Below, one piece after another: positions 12,227 to 23,183 of a stretch of DNA of 64,000 nt. Below the pieces are notes generated by a model. The model was not told the DNA's origin. It saw only the letters and a program-made list of their open reading frames with translations, and did no database searches. The position numbers and the translations under genes are program-made. Origin of the DNA: Aspergillus flavus (lineage: Eukaryota > Ascomycota > Eurotiomycetes > Eurotiales > Aspergillaceae); contig NC_092406.1 of assembly GCF_009017415.1 (NCBI RefSeq), positions 5,146,001 to 5,210,000 on the forward strand. Direction: 5' to 3'. Positions within the stretch are counted from its first letter, which is position 1; every line of letters begins with the position of its first letter.

Positions 12227-13937
12227 ATGAAGCTCCGACCTCATCTCCACGTCCAGCAATCCCGATCAGCCTTCGCAGAGGGAAATGCACGATGGACAAA
12301 CCTAGACCTAGACCCTGTCCCCCGCCACCTCCGACAATGGGGGCCCATTAGCTTCATTGGCATGTCTCAGAACCCTCCCAGATAGTACCAGGACTAACAT
12401 TCCACCAGCATACTGGATCTCCGACGCCTTCAACGCCGCCACCTGGCAATTCGCCAGTAGCATGATGGCCGTAGGCCTCGGCTGGAGCGACGCCGTCATC
12501 ATCGTCGCCATCTCCTTCTTCATCATCTCATTCGTCATCGCCGGAAATGGCGCCGTGGGCGCCATCTACCACGTCCCGTTCCCTGTCATCGCCCGCGCCA
12601 GCTGGGGCTTCTGGGGCTCGTACATCGCCATCGTGTCGCGGGTCATCCTGGCGCTGTTCTGGTTTGCCATTCAGAATGTTAACGGTGCTAATGCCGTGCG
12701 GGCTATGATCGGGGCTATTTGGCCTAGTTTCCTTACGTTGGAGAACCATATCCCTGAGGATCAGGGTATTACTACGAATGGGATGGTGTCGTACTTGATC
12801 TTCTGGCTGGTGCAGTTCCCGTTCCTGTGTATTCATCCGAATAAACTCCGGTGGTTGTTTATGGTGAAATCCGTGCTGGTGCCGATTGCCTGGATCGCGA
12901 TCTTTATATGGGCGTTTGTCGCCGAAAGTGGTGGAGGATTACTCCACCAGAAAGCGACGGTGTCGGGGTCGAAATACAGCTGGCTGTTTCTCGCCAATAT
13001 GACCAGTGTACTAGGGAACTATGCAACACTCAGCGTCAACCAGGTACATATCACACTCATCCCAATAGACAAGAAATACCAAACCTAACACCAAGATATC
13101 TAGTCCGACTTCTCGCGCTACTCCCGCGTCACCGCAAAATGGCAACTCCTCTACATCCCCATGCTCCCCATAATCTTCACCTTCCTCTCCTTCATCGGCA
13201 TCGTGGCCTCCAGCGCCGGCCAAGCCCGCTACGGCGGCTCCATCCCCTGGGACCCCATCGACCTAATCAGCAACTGGAGCAGTCGCGCCTGCCGATTCTT
13301 CGCCGCCTTCAGCTTCGCCCTCGCCGCCCTGGGCGTGAACATCTCCGCCAACTCCCTCTCCGCGGCTAACGACCTGACGGCCCTCGCACCGGGGTATATC
13401 AATCTCCGGCGCGGGCAGATCATCTGCGGGCTATTGTCTTGGGGCTTGGTTCCGTGGAAGATACTGGTCTCGGCGGGGAATTTTCTCAATTTCATGTCTG
13501 CTTATGCTATCTTCCTGGGGCCTATTGCGGGGATTATGTTGTTTGATTTTTGGGTGCTTAAGAAGAGGAAATATGATACTTTGGCGTTGTATCAGCGGGA
13601 GAATAGGACTTATGGGTATGGGGGTTGGGGGGTGAATTGGAGGGCTGTGGTTGCTTTTGTAGTTGGTGTTGCGCCGAACTTGCCCGGGTTGATTAATTCC
13701 GTTAATAGTGAGATTGACGTGGGTGTCGGTGTGCATCCATATCAGTTTGGATGGCTTTTGGGGTTTGTGGCGACGAGTCTTGTGTATGTTGTTGTTTCGT
13801 TAGTGTTCCCGGCTAGGGAGTCCCTGGTGGACGTGGCGGTTATGCCGGAGGAGGTTTATGATGCTAGGGAGAGGGAGGATGGGGATGGAAGTTTGGATAG
13901 TCAGGAGAAGGTGATGAGAGAGAAGGTTGAGGCTTAG
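12227..13937 (+). CDS. NCS1-family nucleobase/allantoin-type permease (Fur-like)
   Basis: Three exons, 12227-12359, 12409-13043 and 13104-13937, give 533 residues. The first intron (49 nt) starts with GC (GCATGT) and ends CAG; the second (60 nt) is GT-AG. The frame joins to FIAYWISDAFNAATWQFASS, a hallmark of fungal NCS1 transporters. About twelve hydrophobic helices follow, with conserved family stretches GNYATLSVNQSDFSRYSR and NISANSLSAANDL. This family imports uracil, allantoin, uridine or related compounds with protons across the plasma membrane. The sequence resembles the Aspergillus Fur subgroup, but the substrate cannot be fixed here. The N-terminus (RWTNLDLDPVP) and acidic C-terminal tail face the cytosol. 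Four GATA sites upstream suggest nitrogen regulation. It converges on ipi1. Confidence 0.88.
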
Positions 13938-14284
13938 GTTTGGTTTCTTTCGAGATGTATTTATTCCATTCTTGGGTATATTCGTTATTTTGTATACATG
14001 TTGCTCGATCTATTCTTTTGGTTCCAAATCATGAATACTTGTTCCTCGTGAGGTGCTGTCGTGGGAGGATACAATATCGCGGTCCTGTTTGAGCGATTTC
14101 GCTATCAGCCAAGGCGCTGGCTGTGTGGACTGGAACACTCTGCTCTCGTGCACTTCGTGGAACAGCAACCACAGCTGCCAGAATGCCCTGGATCCCACTT
14201 CGACATGACAAATGGCACATCGCAGGTCTTCCACATGGCCGTCATCACAGTACCATGTAACGTAGCATATCGTAGATAAACCAA
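13938..14284. other. Convergent 3' region between the permease and ipi1
   Basis: 347 bp between two converging stop codons. It must hold both 3' untranslated regions; no gene was recognised. The open frames here are short and antisense to each other. Confidence 0.5.
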
Positions 14285-15429
14285 TCACACCGCAATCCCC
14301 GTCCCATAAGCAACAGCCTCCTTCAACACCTTACTTGCCCCCGAACTAGCCCTCCCCATCTCACCTCCCTCCTGCCTCGCGTTCTCCAGTCCCCGCTGAA
14401 TAGCCCGCAAGAACCGATTCGAAAAGACCCGGTACCGATCCTCCCAAGTCTCATACATCTCGCCCTCCTCGTCCCGTGGCTGTCCAAACAGATTCAAATA
14501 AGCATACGGCGCCGCCGTATCAGGGACCATATGCACAGCCGTCTGACAGAGGGGAAACTCCCACCCTGCCACACCCCCAGATCCCAGCATATCCACATCC
14601 TGCGCTTCATTGGCCGGCGCGCCAATGCCCGCGTTCAAGAACTCGGCTAGAACAGTCAACACCTTCATCATTGGCTGGCCCTTGGCGCCTGATTTTCCGA
14701 ACGAGGCGCGGTTTGCAGACCACTTGGCCGATTCCTCTGTGTGCCAGCCCAGGACGGAGAGGAAGCAATTGAGTGTCTTGATCCAGCCGCCGGCGCTGGA
14801 GACCACTTCTGTGCCGGCTACATCGATGAGCCAGGAGAGGACTTCCACGGCTGAGACGCGGATGTCGGCTGCGAGATGGGTCATGCCGGCGCGGATGTAG
14901 GGGAGGAGCTGGGGGACATGGTCTCGGATGTCGGATTGTGGGAGGGCGCGGAAGAGTTTGAGGAGTTGGGTACGGACGCCCGTGTTTGCGTCGAGGATAA
15001 GAGGGAGGAGGGTGGGTAGAATGACGCTGACTGGTTGCGGGAGGGGAGAGTTGACAGGTCGCGAGCTGATGGAGGTTGTTAGGTGGGCGAGGGAGTCGCG
15101 GCGTTGGGAGTCGGATTTGGAGCTGAGGAGGGAGACGTGGTGTGTGAATTGTGTGTTCGAGGTTGGAGCATTTAAGGTTAGGGATTGTTGGTTTAGGACG
15201 ATTCCTAGAGGATTAGTTAACTAGTGATTCTTTTCTTTCTGGGTAGTGGAGATAAGGCGAACCTTTCGATTTGAAGCTGGTATCGGTGAAGTTCTCGGGC
15301 TTGCCTTTGGCTTTGCCGACTTTAAGTTTGGCTTTCTGTGTTCTGTTAGCTTATGTCTGTTTATATTGTCAGATGGCTTACTGTGAAGTCTTTCTGCTTT
15401 TCCTTCTTTTTCTTCGCGCTGGATCCCAT
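14285..15429 (-). CDS. ipi1: Pre-rRNA-processing protein Ipi1 (60S ribosome assembly)
   Basis: Three exons on the minus strand, 15429-15382, 15335-15263 and 15204-14285, separated by introns of 46 and 58 nt, give 346 residues, the usual size in Aspergillus. The N-terminus MGSSAKKKKEKQKDFTKAK is the basic start typical of Ipi1. Then come SFKSKGIVLNQQSL and HEAT/armadillo-like helices including ISSRPVNSPL, LPLILDANTGVRTQLLKL and THLAADIRVSAVEVLSWL. Ipi1 acts in the nucleus with Rix1 and Ipi3 in processing of the internal spacer of pre-60S rRNA and in pre-replication licensing in yeast (family knowledge). The gene is expected to be essential and constitutive. Its ATG lies 415 bp from the stop of the MurC-like gene, leaving room for its own promoter. 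Confidence 0.9.
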
Positions 15430-15843
15430 GGTGGATAGAGTTGTTGTGGCAGGTACAGTCGCTAACCCAATTAATTGAATTTATGCGTATATATCACTGT
15501 TTGTAGTATAACAACGCGCAGTAGAGGACCAGCTGTCCTGATATAGAGTCTCAATTGAGCGCAGGATATAATTGAAGCTGGAAATATTTGCTATCTTCAA
15601 TTATTTTTGATATCAGCACGTGATCATGTTGGCTTTGTCAGGTTGATGCCTCAGGTATGTACGTACCCCATTTAGTTCATACGATAAGCCCTATCGGAGT
15701 ATGAGTACAAGGCCTCGGCATATATAACAACCCGTCGTTTATAAGAGAAGCTTGTATTTATTCATATGGGCTACATATTACAAATAGAATATAGGGTCCT
15801 GTGAAATTGACGCCGAAAGTGGCAACCTCTGGAGCCACTTCCT
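15430..15843. other. Promoter of ipi1 and 3' end of the MurC-like gene
   Basis: 414 bp without an open frame of note. It holds the ipi1 promoter and 5' leader and the 3' untranslated part of the gene at 15844-17337. Confidence 0.5.
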
Positions 15844-17337
15844 TTATTGGTCGCCTTTCATCCTCGGGGTTCCCAGCGCTTTCAATTGACCTGCCAATGC
15901 TCGTGCCCAGAGAGTTGAGCTACGGAAGCCCATGCACACCACGAAATCACCTTCCTGCCCCAAGCGAGACACGAGCTCTGGGAGAGCAGATGGGTCGGGC
16001 ATTGAGATCGCATCCTCACGCCCGTGGGAGTGCAGGTATTGAACAAGTGTCTCCCGTGCCTCGCCCGCTGGGACTGGATCAACCTCAACCCCGTCTGCCT
16101 GGCCGATGATGATGTGTGCCGACTCTTCGAAAGCCGCCGGATATTCCTCCAGCCATGCTTCCACGTTTCTCACTACAACAGTAGGCTGGTAGACAGCAAT
16201 GACTCTGCGCGCACCCGCTTGCTTTGCCATCGTTTGTGTCGCCTTTATCTCGGCAGGGTGTGTGCCGAAATCGTCGATGATTTGGATGCCGTTTGCTTCC
16301 CCTACGTGGATGTAACGGCGATTTGTTCCCTGGAAGCTTCCCAAAGCATAACGGATGCTTTCCAGTTCAATGCCGAGCTCAAGTGCGATGGCAGTAGTGG
16401 CTAACGCGTTTTGGAGGTTATGTAATCCCAGAACGCTCAAGACTATAGATCCAACAACTCGACGAGTTCCATCCCGTCGGTCTCTGACGGACAGGACGAA
16501 GGTCGAGTCTTGCGGGTTGTATTTGACGTTCTCTGCACGGACATCTGCATCTTCTGAAACCCCATAGGTGACGATGTTGCGATCTTGAACCTCGGGGAGG
16601 ATTTTGCGAACTCCCGGATCGTCGATGCAAAGGACCGCGAGTCCATAGAATGGCACATTCCGTACGAACTGAGCAAATGTTGCTCGGGTCTTCTCCTGTG
16701 TGCCATAAAATGTTATATGGTCACTGTCAATATTCGTTACTACCGAAATCAGAGCAGGAAGCCGGACCATTGTGCCATCGCTTTCATCGGCTTCCACAAC
16801 CATCCAGTGACCGGAGCCCATGTGAGCATTGCTGCCATACTGCGTGACGACCGCACCGGATATCGTTGTCGGGGACAGCCCGCCGGCTTCTAGCATGCCC
16901 GCAACCATGCTAGTCGTCGTACTCTTGCCATGACTGCCGCTAATTGCAATGGACTTGTGATGGCGCATCAACGAGGCCAACATTTCGGATCTGTGGATGA
17001 CCGGGATCCGTCGGTCTCGAGCAGCGTCAACCTCAACATTGGTTTTGTTCTTCGTTGCCGCGGTTGATGCGACCACGAGCTTTGCAGAGCCGAGCTGGTC
17101 TTTGTCATGGCCAATAAATACTGTTGCGCCTGCGGCCCGCAATCGGACGACGTTGTCGCTTTCTTTGATATCGCTTCCTTGAACAACATATCCCAATTTC
17201 AACAGGATCAAAGCGATCGCCGACTGGCCGTGTCCTCCGATGCAAACAAAATGAATCGGGCTAATAGAGGGTGGGAACCCAGGCATGTGCGCGGAGCTCT
17301 CGTAGCGAAGAGCTTCCTTCAGGTCTGTAGAGAGCAT
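15844..17337 (-). CDS. MurC-like protein (bacterial UDP-N-acetylmuramate--L-alanine ligase homologue)
   Basis: Single exon, 497 residues from the ATG at 17337; the frame stays open 17 codons further upstream but without an ATG. All three Mur-ligase domains are present. The Rossmann start is PIHFVCIGGHGQSAIALI (about 27-44). The ATP P-loop SGSHGKSTTTS (133-143) is followed by EADESDG (182-188) and TNIDSDH (201-207), then LHNLQNA (305-311), TNRRYIHVGE (338-347) and DDFGTHP (355-361). In bacteria MurC adds L-alanine to UDP-MurNAc for cell-wall peptidoglycan. Fungi make no peptidoglycan, so the true substrate is unknown. Bacterial HHP reads THP here, and the QPHRYTR motif reads QPTVVVR, so the amino-acid or nucleotide specificity may have changed. 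The length matches bacterial MurC. Ancient transfer from bacteria, perhaps alphaproteobacteria-like, is inference. Confidence 0.85.
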   Translation of the reverse strand: MLSTDLKEALRYESSAHMPGFPPSISPIHFVCIGGHGQSAIALILLKLGYVVQGSDIKESDNVVRLRAAGATVFIGHDKDQLGSAKLVVASTAATKNKTNVEVDAARDRRIPVIHRSEMLASLMRHHKSIAISGSHGKSTTTSMVAGMLEAGGLSPTTISGAVVTQYGSNAHMGSGHWMVVEADESDGTMVRLPALISVVTNIDSDHITFYGTQEKTRATFAQFVRNVPFYGLAVLCIDDPGVRKILPEVQDRNIVTYGVSEDADVRAENVKYNPQDSTFVLSVRDRRDGTRRVVGSIVLSVLGLHNLQNALATTAIALELGIELESIRYALGSFQGTNRRYIHVGEANGIQIIDDFGTHPAEIKATQTMAKQAGARRVIAVYQPTVVVRNVEAWLEEYPAAFEESAHIIIGQADGVEVDPVPAGEARETLVQYLHSHGREDAISMPDPSALPELVSRLGQEGDFVVCMGFRSSTLWARALAGQLKALGTPRMKGDQ

Positions 17338-17827
17338 CCTGGTAAGTCTGGCGAGGGTTTGTGCTGTGAAGTCGCAACAAGTAGTCACGGAAAAGATGTC
17401 GCTTCAGCAGGATTGACAATTATCCACAAGTGACGCTAGTATAGCTAGCTGCATTTCCCTAGTCCTAGTCCATTTAGTTCGACCCACATATTCGTACTGC
17501 TCAGCATTCGGAGTAAACATCGAGGTTATTGGATTTTCGATCTGATTATGTTTACTTCAGACACAAGACATCTTCCACGCTTCTCTTACTTCGCACTCAG
17601 CATCCACACAACCTACGAAGATGATCAGACGATGTGAAGAAGAGGTGACATGACGGTGTACTAGGGCGCCAGCCCCCAAGTGGCAACACACTAAGTAATT
17701 CACAGGTCCCAATATTACGGGGTACATCTGCTTACAATGCGTGCAAAACACTGCTTAGCTTCAAGTTGCGAATGACTTCTATGAAACACAGAGCACGGTG
17801 CAGCCATATGGCCAAGAGCCGCAGTTT
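17338..17827. other. Intergenic, promoter of the MurC-like gene
   Basis: No gene was recognised. The part next to 17337 should hold the promoter of the minus-strand MurC-like gene; the rest lies beyond the 3' end of the phosphotransferase pseudogene. Confidence 0.45.
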
Positions 17828-19239
17828 TCAATCTGTCCGAGCCAGCAGCGTCTCCAACTGTTCATCGCCCGAATATCTCTCAAGAGCCTTCTGTTTCCAA
17901 TCTACCCAGTCCAACTCTGCATCTTTCTTTAAGGCATTTCTAGGCCTTGAAAAAGGCCTAGAAACCCCTCCCAGTCAGCGAAGTCATATCCGCAATAGAA
18001 CTAGAACCGATGAAGCAGGCGCCCGTTTCTCACTATTGCTGCAAGACCTTTGTTGCCTTTCTCCTCCAGTATGCTTGCAAATGTTAATTCATCCTCGCCA
18101 ATGCAGTTGACTCCATTGTAAGAATCAGCAACGGGAAGAAGCATAATAGGGGATTTAAAGGCTTCCGATATGGGTGCGGCGTAAGCCCATTCCCAGTCGA
18201 TAATACCCGTGATATTATAGTCATCATCGATAAGGATGTGGTCACCTTTGTCGTCTGCATGTCTCAAGTAGAATTGTCCGTCGTCAAACCTATGGTATGG
18301 CAAAACTTCAGAAATGCAATCTAATAGAAAGCGATGGACTAGGTATGCATCTATCTCACGTCCTGCGCAGCTTTCCCCTTTCCTAATCAACTCCAGGTTG
18401 AGTTCAATGCTAGCACGGAGATTGTCCCTAGGATTACTGCAAGGTCCGAGAAGAATCATCTGCGAGTCGTCATAGTGCGTCAGTGATTCTCGTGCGAAAG
18501 GCCCAATGTGATTAGCCCCCGGTCGGTCCAAAAACCCCATATTGTCAAAGGGAAATGATTCCAATTCAATATATATATCCGCGAGCTGGTCCATAACTTT
18601 CCCCCTTTACTCTGGAGAGGCAAGAGACCAGCGCAGTGACTTTCCCGGGAGCTTTTCCATAAGGATGTATCCGACTCCAACAAGAGTCTGCCCATGGGGA
18701 CCGTAATCGAACACCTTAGGGGCAGTGACTTTTGTCTGACTTAGAAACTGAAGAGTTGCAACTTCGCTTCGCATGATATAATCCCGCAGTTCAGGCGGTG
18801 GTGAGGTCGCGTTGAATCTCCGGATACGTGCTAACCACCGAAATCCATCATCGAAAAGGATTTCTATATGATAATTCATGCCGCCCATTACAGACGACCG
18901 TGTTGATCTGTCGTACAGAAGAGGTTACAGCGACAAGCAAGTAATACCATTGCGCAAATACCTTGCTCGAGAGAGAAGTGCAGACAGGTCGAGAGATTTC
19001 AGTAGTCTTGTGATCTCCTTTCTTTCTGCTTCTTGAGCGGCAGGATCGTATGATTCCCCATCCTTACCTCTATTGTGAGCAAAGCCATCTCTGGCCTGAA
19101 AGTGGGTGATTTTGCTTACCTGCCACGTAGGACATTCGTGATCAATATGCTTAACACAGAGATGGCGGTCACAGATGATACACCCTCCTTCTGAACGCAC
19201 AGCAGGCCTGTCACAATCTTTAAAATCACACGTCCACAT
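17828..19239 (-). pseudogene. Aminoglycoside-phosphotransferase-fold kinase with N-terminal zinc-binding segment, inactivated
   Basis: From ATG 19239 the minus strand reads in one frame to 18001 apart from stops at 18925-18927 (TAA), 18607-18609 (TAA) and 18001-18003 (TAG). Past that, a frame change near 17945 is needed to reach the tail ending in QLETLLARTD at 17828. The order of pieces matches a fungal APH-family protein. It has a Cys/His-rich start (WTCDFKDCDRPAV and ICDRHLCVKHI), YDPAAQEAERKEI, then MGGMNYHIEI and GVGYILMEKLPGKSLRWS. The catalytic region is HADDKGDHILIDDDYN plus TGIIDWEWA, the Brenner/DxD-like part of APH kinases. A 50-nt GTAAGC...AATAG stretch at 19070-19119 looks like an unspliced intron. 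The substrate is unknown. Three nonsense changes plus a frameshift make it a clear pseudogene unless the assembly is wrong. Confidence 0.8.
17937..17964. repeat. Perfect 12-bp inverted repeat with 4-nt loop
   Basis: TTTCTAGGCCTT, loop GAAA, AAGGCCTAGAAA. It lies inside the C-terminal coding part of the phosphotransferase pseudogene, at the point where the reading frame shifts. Confidence 0.9.
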
Positions 19240-20515
19240 TGTCAACTTTGTCCTGGGAAGCTAGTGAGGTGTTGTTCTACACGCGGATCAGAAGCTCTCA
19301 GACGCTCTTTGTCATGACTCGTGTGACTATAGGATACAACTTGTAAGCCACTCTCTCTGAAGGACGGCTAACACATTCAGCTTTGAGAAACCGGCTTATA
19401 CAATAGTCTTCGTAGCTCTCCTACCATACACAATTGTGTTCAATCTCCAGCACATTGCCGGTTAATCTCAAAAGGGAGATATACTCTTGAAGATTCCCTG
19501 ATCGTTAAAATGAACACAATGCACGATGTTTAAAGGTATCAGGAGATCAAGGGGCAAAAGGTGAGGCAGGGAGGATTATTTGTAGTTTTTCGACGAGTAT
19601 ATTCAAGTTACCTAGTATGTATCTATCGAGTATCCACCCTACTCTAAATATATAATTTGCGGGTGGGGTGGGTTGTTCGTGTTAGCAATTGTGGAACATG
19701 GCTATTTAAGCTTATATGCTATGACGTCAATTCATGAGGCTAGTATATCCTTATCACCCTTGTTCACGGCCTACGGGCTAGCGTTCAGATATATGACAGG
19801 GCGAGAAGCTCCACATTATTCTCAAGTGTCTTACTTAGACTCCGGAATATACAGATACTACTTGTTGACTACTCAACAAAACAATATCGTTAAAAAGCTC
19901 ATTCGACAGCTGGCTACACTTCAATGAATACAGGCTCAGACTGGATAAGTAGAATCTTGCTGTAGCATATACATACAGCGTCTATGCACGGTGACGGAAA
20001 ACACAAAGCAGAGATGCGCACTTCTGCCCGGCCCCAAGCCTTGAACAAATCAAAAACATGAACAAGAGAATCAGAAACAGTGAAGAATCAGAACTGAAAA
20101 CAAAACAAAGGCCGGGGTCCGGACAGACGCGATTGTATCAAGCATAAATCAAATCAGCCAAACAAACAGAAAGCCACAACAGAACCACAAGACAAGCTGT
20201 GTATTGTCACAGCAGAGGATCAGTCGCTGTTAAATCGCAGACTGAAACAGATCAAAGCCCGAAATAACAGAGCGAATATCCCTCGTCATGTTACCATTAA
20301 ACTAGCGTAACCAACGCATTGCACCTCCTCGTATCTCATTAAGTGCATCGCGGGCCACGTCATCCAACACCTCTCGTCTAGCGAGATTCCATTGGTTGCA
20401 GTATTCATCATCTCTATCGGTCATGGCGTAGCATCAACGGTGGGAAAATATAAGGGGGGGTTCAAGAAAGATATTAAGAAACGAGTGTAGAGAAGTAGAG
20501 AGGTAAGCGCGGCCA
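19240..20515. other. Intergenic with areA 3' untranslated region
   Basis: The several hundred bases below 20516 should be the areA 3' untranslated region. In A. nidulans the areA 3' untranslated region controls transcript stability in response to glutamine (family knowledge); no specific element could be confirmed here. The rest, 19240-19950, is AT-rich with one short open frame (19673-19927, plus) that has no recognisable motif. Confidence 0.4.
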
Positions 20516-23183
20516 TTACAGACTCATCGTCAACCACTCCCATTCCTGACTAGCCCCTTGGCCTCCGGCAATACTATGGTTCGCCGGATTGGCTGCTGCC
20601 GGTGGCATGGCGGGTGCCAGAGGCACCACCTTGGATCGGCCTCCCGCGGACTTGTTAGCCTCGTCCGTTTCCATCTCCGTGGCCTTTTCCAGCCGTCGTT
20701 GACGTTTCGGGGCAGCCTGGATCGGGTTGCGGGTCTGGCCCGTGCTAGGGGAGGCGGCTGCGGAGGGAGCTGCCTTCGGAGGAGCGGCGGCAATGGGTAC
20801 CACCCCATTCGACCGTCCCGCGGCAGCACTAAAGCCGGCGGGTGGGGATTCGGAGGAAGTCCCATTCTGAGCGCGGCTTGATGTCGGAGTCGTGACGGAT
20901 GCTTGCTGCACCGAGTTCTTGCGGGCTGTCTTCTTCGACGCACGGGAGGTCCCAACCGCCAAGCTGTTGGCACTGCTACGGTTGCGCTTTTTGATAACGT
21001 CCGTTTTCAGGGACAGAGGGCGCACGACACCGTGCAATTTCAAAAACAACCCGCAGGCATTGCACAGTGGCTGGCCCTCTGGGTTCCGACGCCACAGCGG
21101 AGTGGTTTGAGTGAAGCAGTTCGTGCAGGTGGTCGGTCCGTTGCTGCCTTGGTCGCCGTTCTTGCTGCCCCCGGGACTGGCCGGGCGGGACGGAACTGCG
21201 CTGCTCAGGGCGGACTCGGGCGGCGTATTAGGGGAGGTATGAGACGTATTGTTATTAGAGTGCATGCTTTGGCGCAACAGCTGGGCCGTATTGGGGGTGG
21301 ACGTGGTGCGGGCAATCTTCTGCCGGCGAGGGTCCTGCTCTCGGTTGCGCACCTCACTGACCGAAGCCACCGACCCATGAGTCCGACCCAAACTGCCACC
21401 GTGATTCCACTCCTCGGGGGTGTCCATCATGTCCGTGGACCCGATGGTAACATGCTTGCGATGTTGAGGGCCAAAGCCCGGCAGCGAATGGAAGGAGCCC
21501 GGGAACTGCCCATCCCACTGCATGCCCGACGAGAACCCGTCCTCGTCCCCATATTCAGTCGGCATCGCCAGACCAGCCCGCTCGGACAGCTGATGACCAT
21601 CGTCATCCTCGTTATCTGAATCGGCTCCAAATGAAAACATGGCGCCGGTATGGTGGGAGTTGCCGGTCGAGTAATTGGTGGCGTTCAACACCTGAGTGGG
21701 GTCCACATGTTGCGGCTGGGGAATGGGGTAGCTCGGCGAATGCACCGTCGACGAACTGGCCTGTTCATGGTTGTTCTGGTTGAACATATACCGAGGCTGC
21801 AGCGAAGCAGACAAGTTGGACCGATGCGAAATATAGTTCGGAATGCGGCGCTGGGTGCGCGCGTCGCCCGACGGCATATCGAAATAAACGGAATGGTCCC
21901 CGTCGTAGGTGGGCTGCGGCGTGGATGCCGTGGACTGGTAGCCTGATGGCGGTGGAGAGAAGAAATCCGTCGAGTTGAGGGACGAAGCCACCGGGGTATG
22001 CGAATAGAGGTTCGCAAACGGATGACCGGAGGCCATCGGAGACTCGCTGGGTGAGAAGGTGAATTGCGACTGGTAGGGGCCCGCGGAGGGCAAGATTGGA
22101 TCATCTCCCAGGCCGAACGTATCCAAGCCAAACGGTGCCCCGGGGGAGGTGTGGTTGTGATGATTGACCGGATGGTGGTTACCCTGATGGAAGCCAAAGG
22201 CCGAGGACGGGGCGTCCAAGGCATAATCGGGCACGCCGGAAGCGAGGTCCGGATCGTGGGCCAACATCGAGTTGGAAACGGGGGGTACCTGGGGCGAGGA
22301 TTCGGCCGGTCGCTTTCGGGTCGGCACCTGCAGTGAGAAAAATTGACGCTCGTCGATACTCGTCTTGCGCACGCGACGGGGGACGTAGCCAAATTCACTG
22401 TTCTTCCGTTGATCCTGAGCCGGATGGTGGAACGAGGCCGGCACCGGGGTAGAATCTCTCAGCTGGTCTTTCCGGGACTTGATGGGAATGGCCGCGGACG
22501 CCGTGGAGTCGGAAATCTTGACGGCACTGGGCGAGGGGTGGTCCGAAGGAGATTCGAAGGGCACGATGAAATCGTCGAGGTTCATAGGGTCGGCGGTCAG
22601 GTCGGTTGACTGAGGGTTACCGGTGGCAACGGGCGGGTCGGAAATGCGCAGTTGAGCGATACCACTGGGGCCAGCGCTACCGCGTCTCGCAGGAAACCTT
22701 CACAGACAAAAAAAATTAATGATGAGCGGGTCCAGCCGTTCCTCTACAGAGGGAGAACACCTACATGGACTGTTGAGCACGTTCCCGCTCCTTACGTTTC
22801 AAACTCATCGCCATCATCCGCCAGGTCAGGTTTTCCATACGCTCCTGGTTGGGCAACTGGGCCTTGGTCCTAGAATAGAGCTTCCATATTTGAGTCGCTA
22901 ACGGATCTTGCCTCTGCATCTCATCCGGACTGTCAATGCCGGGTCGAGGCGCACCAGACCCCCATTCAGGGAAGAGGGAGTCCTGAAGTAGGCCGTCATG
23001 GGCCTGTGAGTCGGCGGGGCTCAGAGGGGAACCGAAAGAAAAGTCATCGGACAGCTGCGAGGAGGTAGGGGGGAGGTTGTTGGAGGAGCGGTCAGCATCG
23101 GCGGACGGGTGGTGGGTGGTAAAAGTTGCGGTTTGAGTCGGTCGCACGCCCCCAGGGCCTCGCCCGAGGGTTAACCCGGACAT
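20516..23183 (-). CDS. areA: AreA, global nitrogen regulatory GATA transcription factor
   Basis: Two exons, 23183-22765 and 22697-20516, separated by a 67-nt GT-AG intron, give 866 residues. The start [19 protein letters not shown] is the conserved Aspergillus AreA N-terminus. The intron falls inside the codon for M of [12 protein letters not shown] single GATA zinc finger at about 664-688 has the fungal form CX2CX17-18CX2C ([14 protein letters not shown] then LCNAC), followed by the basic tail [11 protein letters not shown]. The protein ends EWEWLTMSL, the conserved C-terminus that contacts the co-repressor NmrA (family knowledge). The middle is Ser/Pro/Gln-rich with an acidic patch (DSDNEDDDG). 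AreA activates genes for secondary nitrogen sources when ammonium and glutamine are low, by binding HGATAR sites. It is likely autoregulated. No lesions were seen. Confidence 0.97.

Noticed and set aside
20903..21619. 238-codon open frame antisense to areA
   Set aside because: A shadow of the GC-rich areA coding sequence; no protein-family resemblance.
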